Part shown: piece after piece, positions 7,207 to 14,476 of the stretch
Layout: every line of letters begins with the position of its first letter
Numbering within the stretch: the first letter of the stretch is position 1
From: an uncultured Verrucomicrobiota bacterium
Lineage (GTDB): Bacteria > Verrucomicrobiota > Kiritimatiellia > CAIVKH01
Assembly (NCBI GenBank): GCA_937894535.1
Contig: CALBHI010000411.1
Span: 1-14,476, forward strand
Length of the DNA: 14,476 bases
Direction: 5' to 3'
The notes under the pieces: model-generated
What the model was told of the DNA's origin: nothing
Database searches by the model: none
Seen by the model: the letters and a program-made list of their open reading frames with translations, nothing else
Translations under genes and position numbers: made by a program

Positions 7207-8172
7207 TCAACCGGCCTTGGCGCCGCGGATGATGACGACGCGGGCGGGTTCGGTGCCGGGGCGGGCCACTTTGGCTCCGCGCAAGGCGGCCGGTATCAGC
7301 CAGGTCGTGCCGGTGGCAGCCTCGACGGAGCCGCCGGGGTGGTCGATGCGCACGGTGCCCTCCTCCACGAACAGGACGGTGTAACCACGCAGCGGGTCAT
7401 TCAGCGACAGCGGACGTTTGCCGAGGGTAACCGGTTCGATGGAAAAATACGGGGTGACGCAGCGGCCGCCTTCCGCGGGTTGGTGCTGCTCCTCGGTGTC
7501 CCAATGGATGACCTGGCGTGCTTCCTCGAGGTGGAGGGCGCGGGGCTTGCCGTCGGGACCGGTGCGGTTCCAGTCGAACAGGCGGTAGGTCGTGTTGGAG
7601 TTCTGCTGCACTTCGAGCAGGAGGCAGCCCTCACCAATGGCATGCACCGTGCCGCCGGGGATGTAAATGGTGTCGCCGGGGACAACGGATTGCCGGACCA
7701 GCAGGTCGGCGACGCGCCCTTCGGCAATCGCGGCATAGGCTTCGGCTTCGGTGGTGCCGGGACGGAAACCGCGGTACACGCACGCCCCGGGCTGGGCATC
7801 AAGCACATACCAAGCCTCGGATTTGGCCTCACCGATACCCCGCGCGGCGGCGGCGTCGTCGGGATGGACCTGAACACTCAATGTCTCGCGGGCGTCGATG
7901 ATCTTGATCAGCAGCGGAAACGGACCGGGGCAGGCCGCCTTGCCAATCACGGCGTCGCGGTGATCGGTCATCAGCGAGCGGAGGCTGGTACCCGCCAGCG
8001 CACCGTGGGCCACAAGGCTCATGCCATCGGTTCGGTCGGACAGCTCCCACGACTCCGCAACCGGACCCTCCGCAGGGGCATCGGCCCGGGAAAGGCGGTC
8101 CACCAGCTGGCGACCGCCCCATAGATAGGATTGATAAACAGGTTTAAACGACAGGGGTTCCCACGTTTGCAT
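7207..8172 (-). CDS. manA: Mannose-6-phosphate isomerase, class I
   Basis: A 321-residue cytoplasmic zinc enzyme that interconverts fructose 6-phosphate and mannose 6-phosphate, feeding GDP-mannose and polysaccharide synthesis or mannose use. 'LSFKPVYQSYLWGG' (7-20) is the conserved N-terminus. The zinc ligands are visible: Q101 and H103 in SVQVHPDD, E119 in KSEAWYVL, and H177 in PGGTVHAIGEG. 'TTYRLFDWNR' (194-203) is the conserved substrate-site strand. The length matches the short Bacillus/Bacteroides type (about 315-325 residues) rather than the 390-residue E. coli type. The ATG at 8172 aligns with family starts; the frame extends to 8280 but the extra residues look non-homologous. No clear ribosome site is seen. 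It is the first gene of the run with the peptidase, holA and DUF3108, and is divergent from the FAD oxidoreductase. Confidence 0.93.
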   Translation of the reverse strand: MQTWEPLSFKPVYQSYLWGGRQLVDRLSRADAPAEGPVAESWELSDRTDGMSLVAHGALAGTSLRSLMTDHRDAVIGKAACPGPFPLLIKIIDARETLSVQVHPDDAAAARGIGEAKSEAWYVLDAQPGACVYRGFRPGTTEAEAYAAIAEGRVADLLVRQSVVPGDTIYIPGGTVHAIGEGCLLLEVQQNSNTTYRLFDWNRTGPDGKPRALHLEEARQVIHWDTEEQHQPAEGGRCVTPYFSIEPVTLGKRPLSLNDPLRGYTVLFVEEGTVRIDHPGGSVEAATGTTWLIPAALRGAKVARPGTEPARVVIIRGAKAG

Positions 8173-8342
8173 CCGCGCATCATGCGGACCGGAGGATCGG
8201 TGAGACAAGCCAATTCGGGAACGGTTCGATGCGGCGGACATGACGATCTGACACCGACAACCGGTCCACTTTTTCACCAAAAAGCGATTTATGGGGTTGA
8301 TTTCAGGCTAGTTACGATTACCTTTGCGGCGAGGTCACCAAC
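8173..8342. promoter_or_regulatory. Divergent promoter region between manA and the FAD oxidoreductase
   Basis: This 170-bp gap between divergent gene starts must hold promoters for both sides. A relatively AT-rich patch (about 8268-8325) contrasts with the GC-rich surroundings. Within it, CTTTTT-CACC-AAAAAG (8269-8284) is a perfect 6-bp inverted repeat that could be an operator or a small hairpin. A GGACCGG/CCGGTCC pair (8186-8192 and 8261-8267) is probably chance. No convincing -35/-10 pair was found on either strand. Confidence 0.4.
8331..8335 (+). promoter_or_regulatory. Shine-Dalgarno-like site supporting the GTG start at 8343
   Basis: GAGGT lies seven nt before the GTG at 8343. The alternative ATG at 8394 has only GGGCG upstream. 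This favours the longer form of the FAD oxidoreductase, although it adds 17 residues before the usual family start. Confidence 0.45.
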
Positions 8343-9398
8343 GTGTTGGAACTTGATCCATACCGCGAACTGCCCAATCCGGGCGAAACTGCCATGATTG
8401 AAGTGCGCCCTCCGGTCGCGGTGATCGGCGCGGGCATTTCCGGTCTGGTGGCGGCCCGTTTGCTCGCCGAACGGGGATTTCCGGTCACGGTGTATGACAA
8501 GGGTCGCCGCCCGGGTGGCCGGAGCAATACCCGCACCGACGGGGTGTATGCCTTTGATCATGGCTGCCAATACTTCACCGCGCGCGACCGGCGTTTCCAA
8601 CGTTATGTCGAGTCGTGGCTGGAGCGTGGCCTGATCGCCTACTGGGATGCCCGCCGGGCTTCCTGCATGCGCGGGGTGGTCAGCCCGGTCCATGACGATG
8701 TGGCGCGGTATGTCGGGGTGCCGGGCATGAACGCCATCGCCATGCAACTGGCCAAGGATCTCGACATCCGATCGGCAACGCTGGTGGAGGGGTTGCAACG
8801 GGATGGCGATTCGTGGCGGGTCCTCCACCCGGAGCCGTCGATCGAACGCTACGAACTGGTCCTGGTGGCAACCCCGCCGGACAATGCCAAACCGTTGTTG
8901 CGCGTTGCCCCGGCCCTGCAAGCGTCGGTCAGCGAAGCGGTGATGCAGCCATGCTGGACGGCGATGGCGGTATTCGATTACGACATCGAGTTGCCCTTTG
9001 ATGCCGCGCACTTCAGCACCAGTTCGATCGTCTGGGCCGCCCGAAATAACAGCAAGCCGGGACGAGGCGGGCACGAATGCTGGGTGATCCAGGCATCGCC
9101 CTCGTGGTCGGTGGACCATCTAGAGGACCATCCGGATGCGGTCAGCGCGGCCTTGCTGGCCGAGTTCTTCGCCGCCTCCGGTCTGAGCCCTGTACCTTCC
9201 GTGTATCTCGCGGCGCACCGCTGGCGGTATGCCTCTCCCTCCAAGCCGCTCAACACGGGATGCCTGTGGGATCGCGCGGCGGGACTCGGCGTCTGCGGGG
9301 ATTGGTGCCACAGTGCCCGCATGGAAGGTGCCTTCCTCAGCGGCTTGATGCTCGCCGAAAAAGTCATCGACGAATGGCCACGCGCGCAGCGGGACTGA
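8343..9398 (+). CDS. Renalase-like NAD(P)/FAD-dependent oxidoreductase (COG3380 type)
   Basis: A 351-residue flavoprotein. The dinucleotide-binding motif is VAVIGAGISG (25-34, GxGxxG at 29-34), followed by an acidic strand end 'VTVYDKGRRPGGRSNTR', then 'AFDHGCQYFTARD', a hallmark of COG3380 proteins. The C-terminal 'GLGVCGDWCHSARMEGAFLSGLMLAEKV' pattern closes the FAD site, as in amine oxidase/renalase-like enzymes. No signal peptide is present. The true substrate is unknown; bacterial relatives include enzymes oxidising isomeric dihydronicotinamides, but that role cannot be read here. The GTG at 8343 has a plausible ribosome site (GAGGT); an ATG at 8394 would give 334 residues and sits closer to the usual family start, so the exact start is open. 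It is a single gene, divergent from manA and convergent with the RND gene. Confidence 0.88.
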   Translation: MLELDPYRELPNPGETAMIEVRPPVAVIGAGISGLVAARLLAERGFPVTVYDKGRRPGGRSNTRTDGVYAFDHGCQYFTARDRRFQRYVESWLERGLIAYWDARRASCMRGVVSPVHDDVARYVGVPGMNAIAMQLAKDLDIRSATLVEGLQRDGDSWRVLHPEPSIERYELVLVATPPDNAKPLLRVAPALQASVSEAVMQPCWTAMAVFDYDIELPFDAAHFSTSSIVWAARNNSKPGRGGHECWVIQASPSWSVDHLEDHPDAVSAALLAEFFAASGLSPVPSVYLAAHRWRYASPSKPLNTGCLWDRAAGLGVCGDWCHSARMEGAFLSGLMLAEKVIDEWPRAQRD

Positions 9399-9408
9399 AC
9401 GCGTCGGA

Positions 9409-9698
9409 CGATTTCACGCAAAGACGCAGAGACGCCAAGGTGGTTTTCGGAGAAGAACCGCGGATGGGGCGGATGGATGAGCGTTCTGTCCTAGACATCC
9501 GTGGGCATGACAACACGTTTTGCCAACGCGTTGGGGGCAACGCGTTCCACCTTTTCCTAGCCTTGTTCGGGGGTGGAGCGGCTTGCCCTCAAGACGCTGG
9601 GGAACAGTCACATCGCCAACATCGTGCATGATCCATACCGGCTCAGCGGGACGCTTCGCCCTACCCCTCTTCACGGGACGAGAAGCGAACCGCGGATC
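9409..9698. repeat. Gene-free mosaic of intergenic repeat modules
   Basis: The gap 9399-9702 holds no credible gene. It contains a CGCAAAGACGCAGAGACG module (about 9418-9435), a GGATGGGGCGGATGGATGA stretch (9462-9480), a hairpin at 9525-9546, and CGGCTCAGCGGGACGCTTCG continuing to CCCTACC (9639-9665). The sequence AGAAG(CG)AACCGCGGAT occurs at both ends (9451-9465 and 9681-9697) as a direct repeat. Modules of this kind are scattered in many Verrucomicrobiota-like genomes, as far as I recall. No transposase or terminal inverted repeat is visible. Confidence 0.6.
9525..9546. terminator. Perfect 9-bp hairpin between convergent genes
   Basis: AACGCGTTG-GGGG-CAACGCGTT forms a 9-bp perfect stem with a 4-nt loop. 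It lies between the ends of the FAD oxidoreductase and the RND gene, so it could serve as a two-way terminator. There is no T-run on either side, and it may simply be part of the repeat mosaic. Confidence 0.4.
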
Positions 9699-9702
9699 GT
9701 GA

Positions 9703-12700
9703 TCACTGTGCTCGGCGGCGGAGGCGTCCGAGCAGCCGCTTGATGTCGTCGCCGACGAGGTAGAGGCTGGGCACGACAGCGAGGGTGAGGAAGGTGGCGA
9801 AGAGCAGGCCGTAAGCGAGCGCGATCGCGGCGGGGACGATGAACGGCTCATACCCGCCCCACCCGTAGATGGTCGGCATCAGCCCGGCGATGGTGGTGAC
9901 CGAGGTGAGCAGGATCGGGCGGAGCCGGATGACCCCGGCCTCGAGCACGGCATCGAACACGGCGGCCCCGGCACGGATACGGTCGTTGATGAAGGTGACG
10001 AGCACGATGGCGTCGTTGACCACGACCCCGCCCAGACCGACGATGCCCATCAGGGCCATCATGCTGAGCGGTTTGTCGTGCAGCACAAGCGCGATGGCCA
10101 CGCCGATGAGTCCGAGCGGGATGGCCACCATCACGTACAGCGGCTGCACAAAAGAAGTGAACTGCGCGACCATGATCGAGTAGATCAGCAGCGAGGCGAC
10201 CACGAAGGCGACCTTCATGAAGTCGATGATCTTCTTGGTCTCCTTCCATTCGCCGCTCGGAACCAGGGCATAGCCGGGATAACGGGCGCTCAGGTCGCGG
10301 AACTCGCGTTCGAGGGCGAGGTTGACCTCGGTGGAATTCGTGCGTTCGGTGTTGATGGAGGCGCCGACGGTGACCACGCGGTCGCCGTTGTAGTGGTAGA
10401 TCGCGGGCGCACCGCGTTCGCGTTCAAAGCGGGCGATGCGGCTGAGTTCGATCAGGCGGCCCGCGTCGTTGCGGACCCGCAACGTGGCGAGCAATTCCTC
10501 GCTGCGTGCGGACTCGGGCAGGCGCACCCGCACCTTCACCTGCTCGCGGCCTTCGCGGACCATGGTGGCCTCTTCACCACGGAAGGCGGCGAAGACGGTC
10601 CGGGCCACCTGCTCCACGCGAAGACCAAGGCGCGCCGCCTCGGGTTCATCGATGATCACCCGCAACTCCTCCTTGCCGGGCTCCAGATCGTCAAGAATGT
10701 CCTCGACGCCGTCGATCCCGGCGAGGAAGGCGCGTATTTCCGCCGAGATCTCGGCAATAACCGCAAAATCCGCCCCGGAAATCTTCACCTCCAGCGGCCG
10801 TCCGGCGGGCGGACCGGGCTTGACCGATTCGACTTCGATGCGTTCAACACCATCGATGTGCGCCATGCGCCCGCGCAGCTCGTCCATGATCACCTGGGTG
10901 CGGCGCTCACGGGTTTCTTGCGGCGTGAGGTACACCAGCAATTGCGCGAGGTGGGTGCCGGTGTCCTGCCCGGAATTGTCGAAAGCGATGTGGCGGCCGA
11001 CGTGGGTGACCACATGCTGGAGCTCGTTGGTAGGCAGCACGAGGACCTGCTCAAGCACGGCGCCGGCGACGGCGTCGGTGCGCTCCAGCGAGGTCCCCTG
11101 CTCCGTCTTGAGCCGCACGAGAAAGATATCGATGAGATCCTCGGGAAAGATGTCGATCCGGGTGTGGCGGACCGACAGCGTGACCAGCACGGCGAAGACC
11201 AGCGAGGTGACCAGCAGGAAGACATAACGTCGGCGCAGGATCCGGCGCATCGACGAGGCGTACAACTCCTGAAGGGCGTGCATGACCCGGTGTTTGCGGT
11301 GCGGGCGCGGGACATGAGGTTCGGTCGCGGGGCCAGCCGATCCGGCGAGGTGGGCGGGCAGCACAACCAGGCATTCAAGCAGCGAGGCCCCGAGCGCCAG
11401 CACCACGACATAGACCAGCCAGGACAGGTATTTTCCATAGAGGTCGGGGGCGAAGATCAACGGCAGGAACGCCGCGACCGAGGTCAGCACGGTGGAGATC
11501 ACCGGATACATCACCTCGGTGCCGCCCTCGGCAGCGGCGGTACGCGGATCCTCACCGAGCTCGATCCGTCGGGCCACGTTTTCGCCGACGATGATGGCGT
11601 CGTCCACCACCATGCCCAGCACGATGATCAGGCCGAACATGGTCATCAGGTTGATGGTGATGCCGAAGTACGACATGGCCAGCAGCGTGGTCATGAAGGC
11701 AAAGGGGATGCCGAGGGCGGTGTAAAACGCCACGCGCGCGGACAGGAACACGAACAGGAAGCCAGTGACGAGAACCATGCCGACCCAGCCGTTGTTGAGC
11801 AGGACGTTGAGCCGGCGTTTGACATAAAACGAGGTGTCATCGACCAGCGACAGGTGGATTCCCGCCGGGGCCATGGCGCGTTCCTGGGCGACAAGGGCGC
11901 GAATATCCTGGACGATGTCGATCACATCGCCTTGTTCGCGTTTCTTGACGCCGAGCACGATGGAGCGTTCACCGCTGAGCCGGGTGAAGGCCACGTCGTC
12001 GGCAAACTGGCGGTTGACGGTACCGAGATCCCGGATGCGGAGGTGGCGCCCGTCCGGATTGGCGCGGACAACGACGTCGAGGATCTCGGCCTCGGTGCGG
12101 AATTTGCCGATAGTTCGAAGCAGGATCTCGCGGTCACCATCGGGAATCTTGCCGCCGGGCAGGTTGACGTTGCGCCGGGCCAGCGCGGCGGACACCTCGT
12201 CGAAGGAGATATCGAGCGCGACGAGGCGTTGCGGATCGACGGCCACGCTGAACTCCTCGTCGCGCCAGCCGTTGCGCGCCACCGAACTGACATCCTCCAG
12301 CCGCTCCAGCCGGGTTTTCAAACCATCCGCGTAAGTGCGAAGCTCCCGTTCGGCCACGGTGCCGTGCACGACAACATTGATGATGGGCTGGGCGGTGGTA
12401 AGCGCCTCGACAATGGGATCCTCGGCATCGGCGGGCAGGTCGTCCACGGAGTCGATCTTGCGCTGTAGATCGTTGATCACGCGGTCCGGATTGCGGGCAT
12501 CGGGATCGATCTTCACCACGATGTAGGAACCGCCCTCCAGCGAACTGGAGGAGTACTCATCGATGTCCTCGACCTCGCGGATTGCCTCCTCGATCGGGTT
12601 AGTGATCAGATCCTCGACTTCGCTGGCCGAGGCATCGGGATAGACGGTGCGGACAACGACAAGGTTGAGGTCGGTGGTCGGGAATACCTCGCGGTTGAGG

Positions 12701-12795
12701 GTATTGAAGGTAACGTAGGTGCCGGCCACGAGCACGAAGATGGTGATCATGTTGGCGAGCACGGAGTGGCGGACCGAAAAGGCGGGCAGGCTCAT
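9703..12795 (-). CDS. RND-family efflux transporter, inner-membrane permease (AcrB/HAE-like)
   Basis: A 1030-residue, full-length RND pump with two repeats of one membrane helix, a large periplasmic loop and five to six helices. The start 'LPAFSVRHSVLANMITIFVLVAG' is helix 1. The first periplasmic loop is about 30-335, helices 2-6 span about 336-482, helix 7 is about 524-542, the second loop about 545-858, and helices 8-12 about 859-1015. The proton-relay Asp pair of helix 4 is present (VVDDAI, D398 and D399). In helix 10 the position of AcrB Lys940 is N927, followed by an acidic D928 (VVVNDAIVL). These pumps expel lipophilic compounds or metals with a periplasmic adaptor and a TolC channel; the substrate here is unknown. 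The ATG overlaps the stop of the upstream TolC-like gene in an ATGA, so translation is coupled. No adaptor gene is adjacent. Confidence 0.93.
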   Translation of the reverse strand: MSLPAFSVRHSVLANMITIFVLVAGTYVTFNTLNREVFPTTDLNLVVVRTVYPDASASEVEDLITNPIEEAIREVEDIDEYSSSSLEGGSYIVVKIDPDARNPDRVINDLQRKIDSVDDLPADAEDPIVEALTTAQPIINVVVHGTVAERELRTYADGLKTRLERLEDVSSVARNGWRDEEFSVAVDPQRLVALDISFDEVSAALARRNVNLPGGKIPDGDREILLRTIGKFRTEAEILDVVVRANPDGRHLRIRDLGTVNRQFADDVAFTRLSGERSIVLGVKKREQGDVIDIVQDIRALVAQERAMAPAGIHLSLVDDTSFYVKRRLNVLLNNGWVGMVLVTGFLFVFLSARVAFYTALGIPFAFMTTLLAMSYFGITINLMTMFGLIIVLGMVVDDAIIVGENVARRIELGEDPRTAAAEGGTEVMYPVISTVLTSVAAFLPLIFAPDLYGKYLSWLVYVVVLALGASLLECLVVLPAHLAGSAGPATEPHVPRPHRKHRVMHALQELYASSMRRILRRRYVFLLVTSLVFAVLVTLSVRHTRIDIFPEDLIDIFLVRLKTEQGTSLERTDAVAGAVLEQVLVLPTNELQHVVTHVGRHIAFDNSGQDTGTHLAQLLVYLTPQETRERRTQVIMDELRGRMAHIDGVERIEVESVKPGPPAGRPLEVKISGADFAVIAEISAEIRAFLAGIDGVEDILDDLEPGKEELRVIIDEPEAARLGLRVEQVARTVFAAFRGEEATMVREGREQVKVRVRLPESARSEELLATLRVRNDAGRLIELSRIARFERERGAPAIYHYNGDRVVTVGASINTERTNSTEVNLALEREFRDLSARYPGYALVPSGEWKETKKIIDFMKVAFVVASLLIYSIMVAQFTSFVQPLYVMVAIPLGLIGVAIALVLHDKPLSMMALMGIVGLGGVVVNDAIVLVTFINDRIRAGAAVFDAVLEAGVIRLRPILLTSVTTIAGLMPTIYGWGGYEPFIVPAAIALAYGLLFATFLTLAVVPSLYLVGDDIKRLLGRLRRRAQ

Positions 12796-14252
12796 GGTGC
12801 GGCCTCCGGCAGGAGCAGTCCGCGCACCTGGTCGAGTGCGAGCAGGGCGCGTTCGCGGGCGACGAGAGCGCGGATGAGATCGCGCTCGGCGAGGTCGCGG
12901 TCGTTCTCGTAGTCGAGCAGGGTTTTGGTATCGGACTGGCCTCGCTCGAAGCGGGCCAGTTCAAGCTCGAGCTTGCGGGTCTGGGCGTCGCGGGCGCGTT
13001 CCGAGGCGGGTACCAGGCGGGCGGCGGTAGCGACCTGGCGCACGGCGGCGCGGGCGGTGCGTTCGAGGTCGGACTCAAGTTTGGCGCGGGCGACCCGCAC
13101 CTGGTCGCGCTGGACCAGCGCCTGCAGGATGGCGGCGCGGGCCTGGGAATTACCGAGGGCAGTGGCGTAGGTCAGGCCGACCGACCACAGGTTCTTGTCG
13201 AAGCCGAAGGTCTCGCCAAACGAGGTATCGCTATCGCCGCGGCCAAGCGAACCACGGACTTCGAGGTCGCCGCGGTCGTCCTGTTCGTTCAGGCGGACGA
13301 GGGCTTCGGCGCGCTGCTCCTCACGGCGCAAGGCCTCGACATCGGCGCGGTAACGGAGCGCGTCCTCGAAGGTTTCGGCCCAGGTCGGCGTGGGTGCCGG
13401 GGTTCCGGGCGGGGGCAATTCGTAGAGGATCACGGTGGCATCCCAGGCGGCGGATGGAAGGTGGATGGTGTCTTTGAGTTCCTCATCGCGTTGTTCAGCC
13501 TGGTAGCGGAGGGTCAGGGCATCCACCTCGGCCACGGCGAGGGAGGCTTCGACGGCGAGCACGGCCGACTCGTCAAGCAGTCCGTCCTCCACGTAACGGC
13601 GGTTGGTGGCCAGCAGGGTGCGGAGGCGCTCGACGACCACAGCCTGGGTATCGGCGACCTGTCGCGCCTCGACAGCGCGCCAATAGAGGTCGAGGGTGGC
13701 GGCGACAATATCCTCGCGGCGTTGTTCGTAGTCCATCACCGCGACGTCGAGGCGCTGGCGGGCGGCATCAACGCGTAACCGGTCGCTGGAGCCAAAGGCA
13801 TTCCGCCACAACGACTGGCGCAGCGTCAGTCCGGCCGCGGTGCGGTAATCCGGTTTGTCGTCCGGGCCGAGGCCTTCGAAGAGGTTGCGTTGCAGATCGA
13901 GTTCCACGCCGAGGGTGGTACCGCGGGAGAAGGTGCGCTCGAGCCGGGCCTGGGCCAGGCCGCGTTCCACGCCACCGGAGGTCGGGAAGGAACCGGGGGG
14001 CAGTTCCGAATCATCCCAGGTTCCGCCGAGGCTCAGAGCGGGGTCGTACACCGCGCTGACGGCCACGACATCGGCAGAGGCGGAAGCGAGTTGCAGGGCC
14101 TGCATCTGCAGTTCAAGGCTGTGGTCGAGTGCGTGGCGGACGCATTCGTCGCGGGTCAGGGTGCGGGCGGCGAGGCCGGAGGAGGTTGCGGCTCGGCCGG
14201 ACAGCGCGGTGGCAAACAGGATCAGGCAAAACGCAGCATGGCATCGATTCAT
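12792..14252 (-). CDS. TolC-family outer membrane efflux protein
   Basis: A 486-residue protein starting at ATG 14252. Residues 1-21 are a signal peptide (MNRCHAAFCLILFATALSGRA, cleavage probably before ATSS). Then comes 'RTLTRDECVRHALDHSLELQMQ', the typical opening of the outer membrane efflux protein (OEP) repeat: long helices rich in Ala, Arg, Glu and Leu, with short strand-like stretches such as 'DPALSLGGTWDD' and 'NLWSVGLTYATALG'. Two OEP repeats are expected, about 30-230 and 270-475. It should form a trimeric channel across outer membrane and periplasm. Its stop overlaps the start of the RND gene by four nt (ATGA), so the two form an operon. Other in-frame starts (14279 and 14339) exist; the one at 14339 would lie upstream of the predicted -10 box and lacks a signal peptide at its N-terminus. 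Confidence 0.9.
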   Translation of the reverse strand: MNRCHAAFCLILFATALSGRAATSSGLAARTLTRDECVRHALDHSLELQMQALQLASASADVVAVSAVYDPALSLGGTWDDSELPPGSFPTSGGVERGLAQARLERTFSRGTTLGVELDLQRNLFEGLGPDDKPDYRTAAGLTLRQSLWRNAFGSSDRLRVDAARQRLDVAVMDYEQRREDIVAATLDLYWRAVEARQVADTQAVVVERLRTLLATNRRYVEDGLLDESAVLAVEASLAVAEVDALTLRYQAEQRDEELKDTIHLPSAAWDATVILYELPPPGTPAPTPTWAETFEDALRYRADVEALRREEQRAEALVRLNEQDDRGDLEVRGSLGRGDSDTSFGETFGFDKNLWSVGLTYATALGNSQARAAILQALVQRDQVRVARAKLESDLERTARAAVRQVATAARLVPASERARDAQTRKLELELARFERGQSDTKTLLDYENDRDLAERDLIRALVARERALLALDQVRGLLLPEAAP

Positions 14253-14317
14253 AACAACCGGCAGGTTCAGGCGCGGCATGGGACAACAGGCAGCGACGGG
14301 AAGCGAACCGGGCGACA

Positions 14318-14346
14318 AGTATCCCCCATCCGACCGCACTTCGCAA
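14318..14346 (-). promoter_or_regulatory. Candidate sigma70-type promoter of the TolC-RND operon
   Basis: On the minus strand TTGCGA (14341-14346) and GATACT (14318-14323) are separated by exactly 17 nt, each matching four of six consensus bases. Transcription would start near 14311, about 58 nt before the TolC start at 14252. It lies in the 130-nt gap after the acyltransferase gene, suggesting the efflux operon is transcribed on its own. Confidence 0.4.
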
Positions 14347-14382
14347 GCGGGGTTTCACATCCGGGTGGCGCCAGGGAGCGGC

Positions 14383-14476
14383 TCAAAGGCCCAGGGTCGC
14401 GGCGTTGAGTTGTTCGGTCCGGGTCTGGATGGCGTTGAGGAACCGGCCGCCCATCGCACCATCGATGACGCGGTGG
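14383..14476 (-). CDS. Dihydrolipoamide acyltransferase (2-oxoacid dehydrogenase E2), C-terminal end
   Basis: Only the last 30 codons and the TGA stop (14383-14385) lie in the window; the gene enters from the right edge on the minus strand. The visible sequence begins HRVIDGAMGGRFLNAI. This matches the (D)HRxxDG catalytic motif, with its His and Asp, and the GARFL helix at the end of the E2 catalytic domain of pyruvate or other 2-oxoacid dehydrogenase complexes. The Asp of DHR is just outside. The tail 'QTRTEQLNAATLGL' is somewhat longer than usual. Which complex it serves cannot be told from this end. It is upstream of the TolC-RND operon, 130 nt away. Confidence 0.8.
   Translation of the reverse strand, partial: HRVIDGAMGGRFLNAIQTRTEQLNAATLGL

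Noticed and set aside
6925..8124. A 399-residue plus-strand frame opposite manA and the peptidase gene
   Set aside because: It spans two well-supported minus-strand genes and their junction and has no family features.
9451..9697. Direct-repeat-flanked segment considered as an insertion sequence
   Set aside because: No transposase frame and no terminal inverted repeats are visible; the flanking repeats differ in length (15 and 17 bp) and fit repeated modules equally well.
9414..9851. A 145-residue minus-strand frame reaching into the end of the RND gene
   Set aside because: Most of it translates intergenic repeat modules and the rest is an alternative frame of the RND 3' end; no ribosome site was found.
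10078..12468. A 796-residue open frame on the plus strand opposite the RND gene
   Set aside because: It is the antisense of a clear full-length RND pump. Its sequence is rich in His, Asp, Gly and Gln and lacks any recognisable fold, as expected from the complement of GC-rich coding DNA.

Overview
The window is a GC-rich, gene-dense piece of a bacterial chromosome. It carries eight complete protein genes and two partial ones (one at each end), most of them on the minus strand. The organism is probably Gram-negative (TolC/RND efflux, signal peptides, a periplasmic adaptor). I lean towards the PVC superphylum (Verrucomicrobiota or Kiritimatiellota). The reasons are the style of the delta-subunit and DUF3108 proteins and the intergenic repeats, such as the CGCAAAGACGCAGAGACGCCAAG-like and GGGACGCTTCGCCCTACC-like motifs, which I associate from memory with those genomes. 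This placement is inference and was not tested by any search.

Layout, left to right. (1) 1-603, plus: the C-terminal half of a YidE/AspT-type membrane transporter. Its 3' end is tandemly duplicated into the convergent intergenic gap (590-746). (2) 745-3928, minus: a two-gene unit, a SAM-dependent methyltransferase followed by an unusual membrane protein. That protein joins a PqqD-like domain, an M50/site-2-protease-like membrane region that has lost both zinc-binding histidines, and a HlyD-type adaptor. (3) 3941-4276: no gene, but a large imperfect inverted repeat built partly of 7-bp units. (4) 4277-8172, minus: a tightly packed run of manA (mannose-6-phosphate isomerase), a membrane-anchored HExxH peptidase, holA (DNA polymerase III delta) and an exported DUF3108 protein, with gaps or overlaps of -11 to +17 nt. 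(5) 8173-8342: a divergent intergenic region. (6) 8343-9398, plus: a renalase-like FAD oxidoreductase. (7) 9399-9702: a mosaic of repeats and hairpins, no gene. (8) 9703-14252, minus: a TolC-type outer-membrane protein and an RND pump overlapping by ATGA, with a candidate promoter upstream. (9) 14383-14476, minus: the last 30 codons of a dihydrolipoamide acyltransferase (E2).

Functionally, the TolC-RND pair should form the outer and inner membrane parts of an efflux pump, but no dedicated adaptor gene sits beside it here. The methyltransferase/PqqD-M50-HlyD unit is the most unusual part: the PqqD-like domain suggests peptide binding and the HlyD part suggests export, so it may modify and export a peptide or other small product. 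No precursor peptide, radical-SAM enzyme or ABC transporter is present in the window to confirm that. The manA-peptidase-holA-DUF3108 run mixes sugar metabolism, replication and envelope functions and looks like a housekeeping operon.
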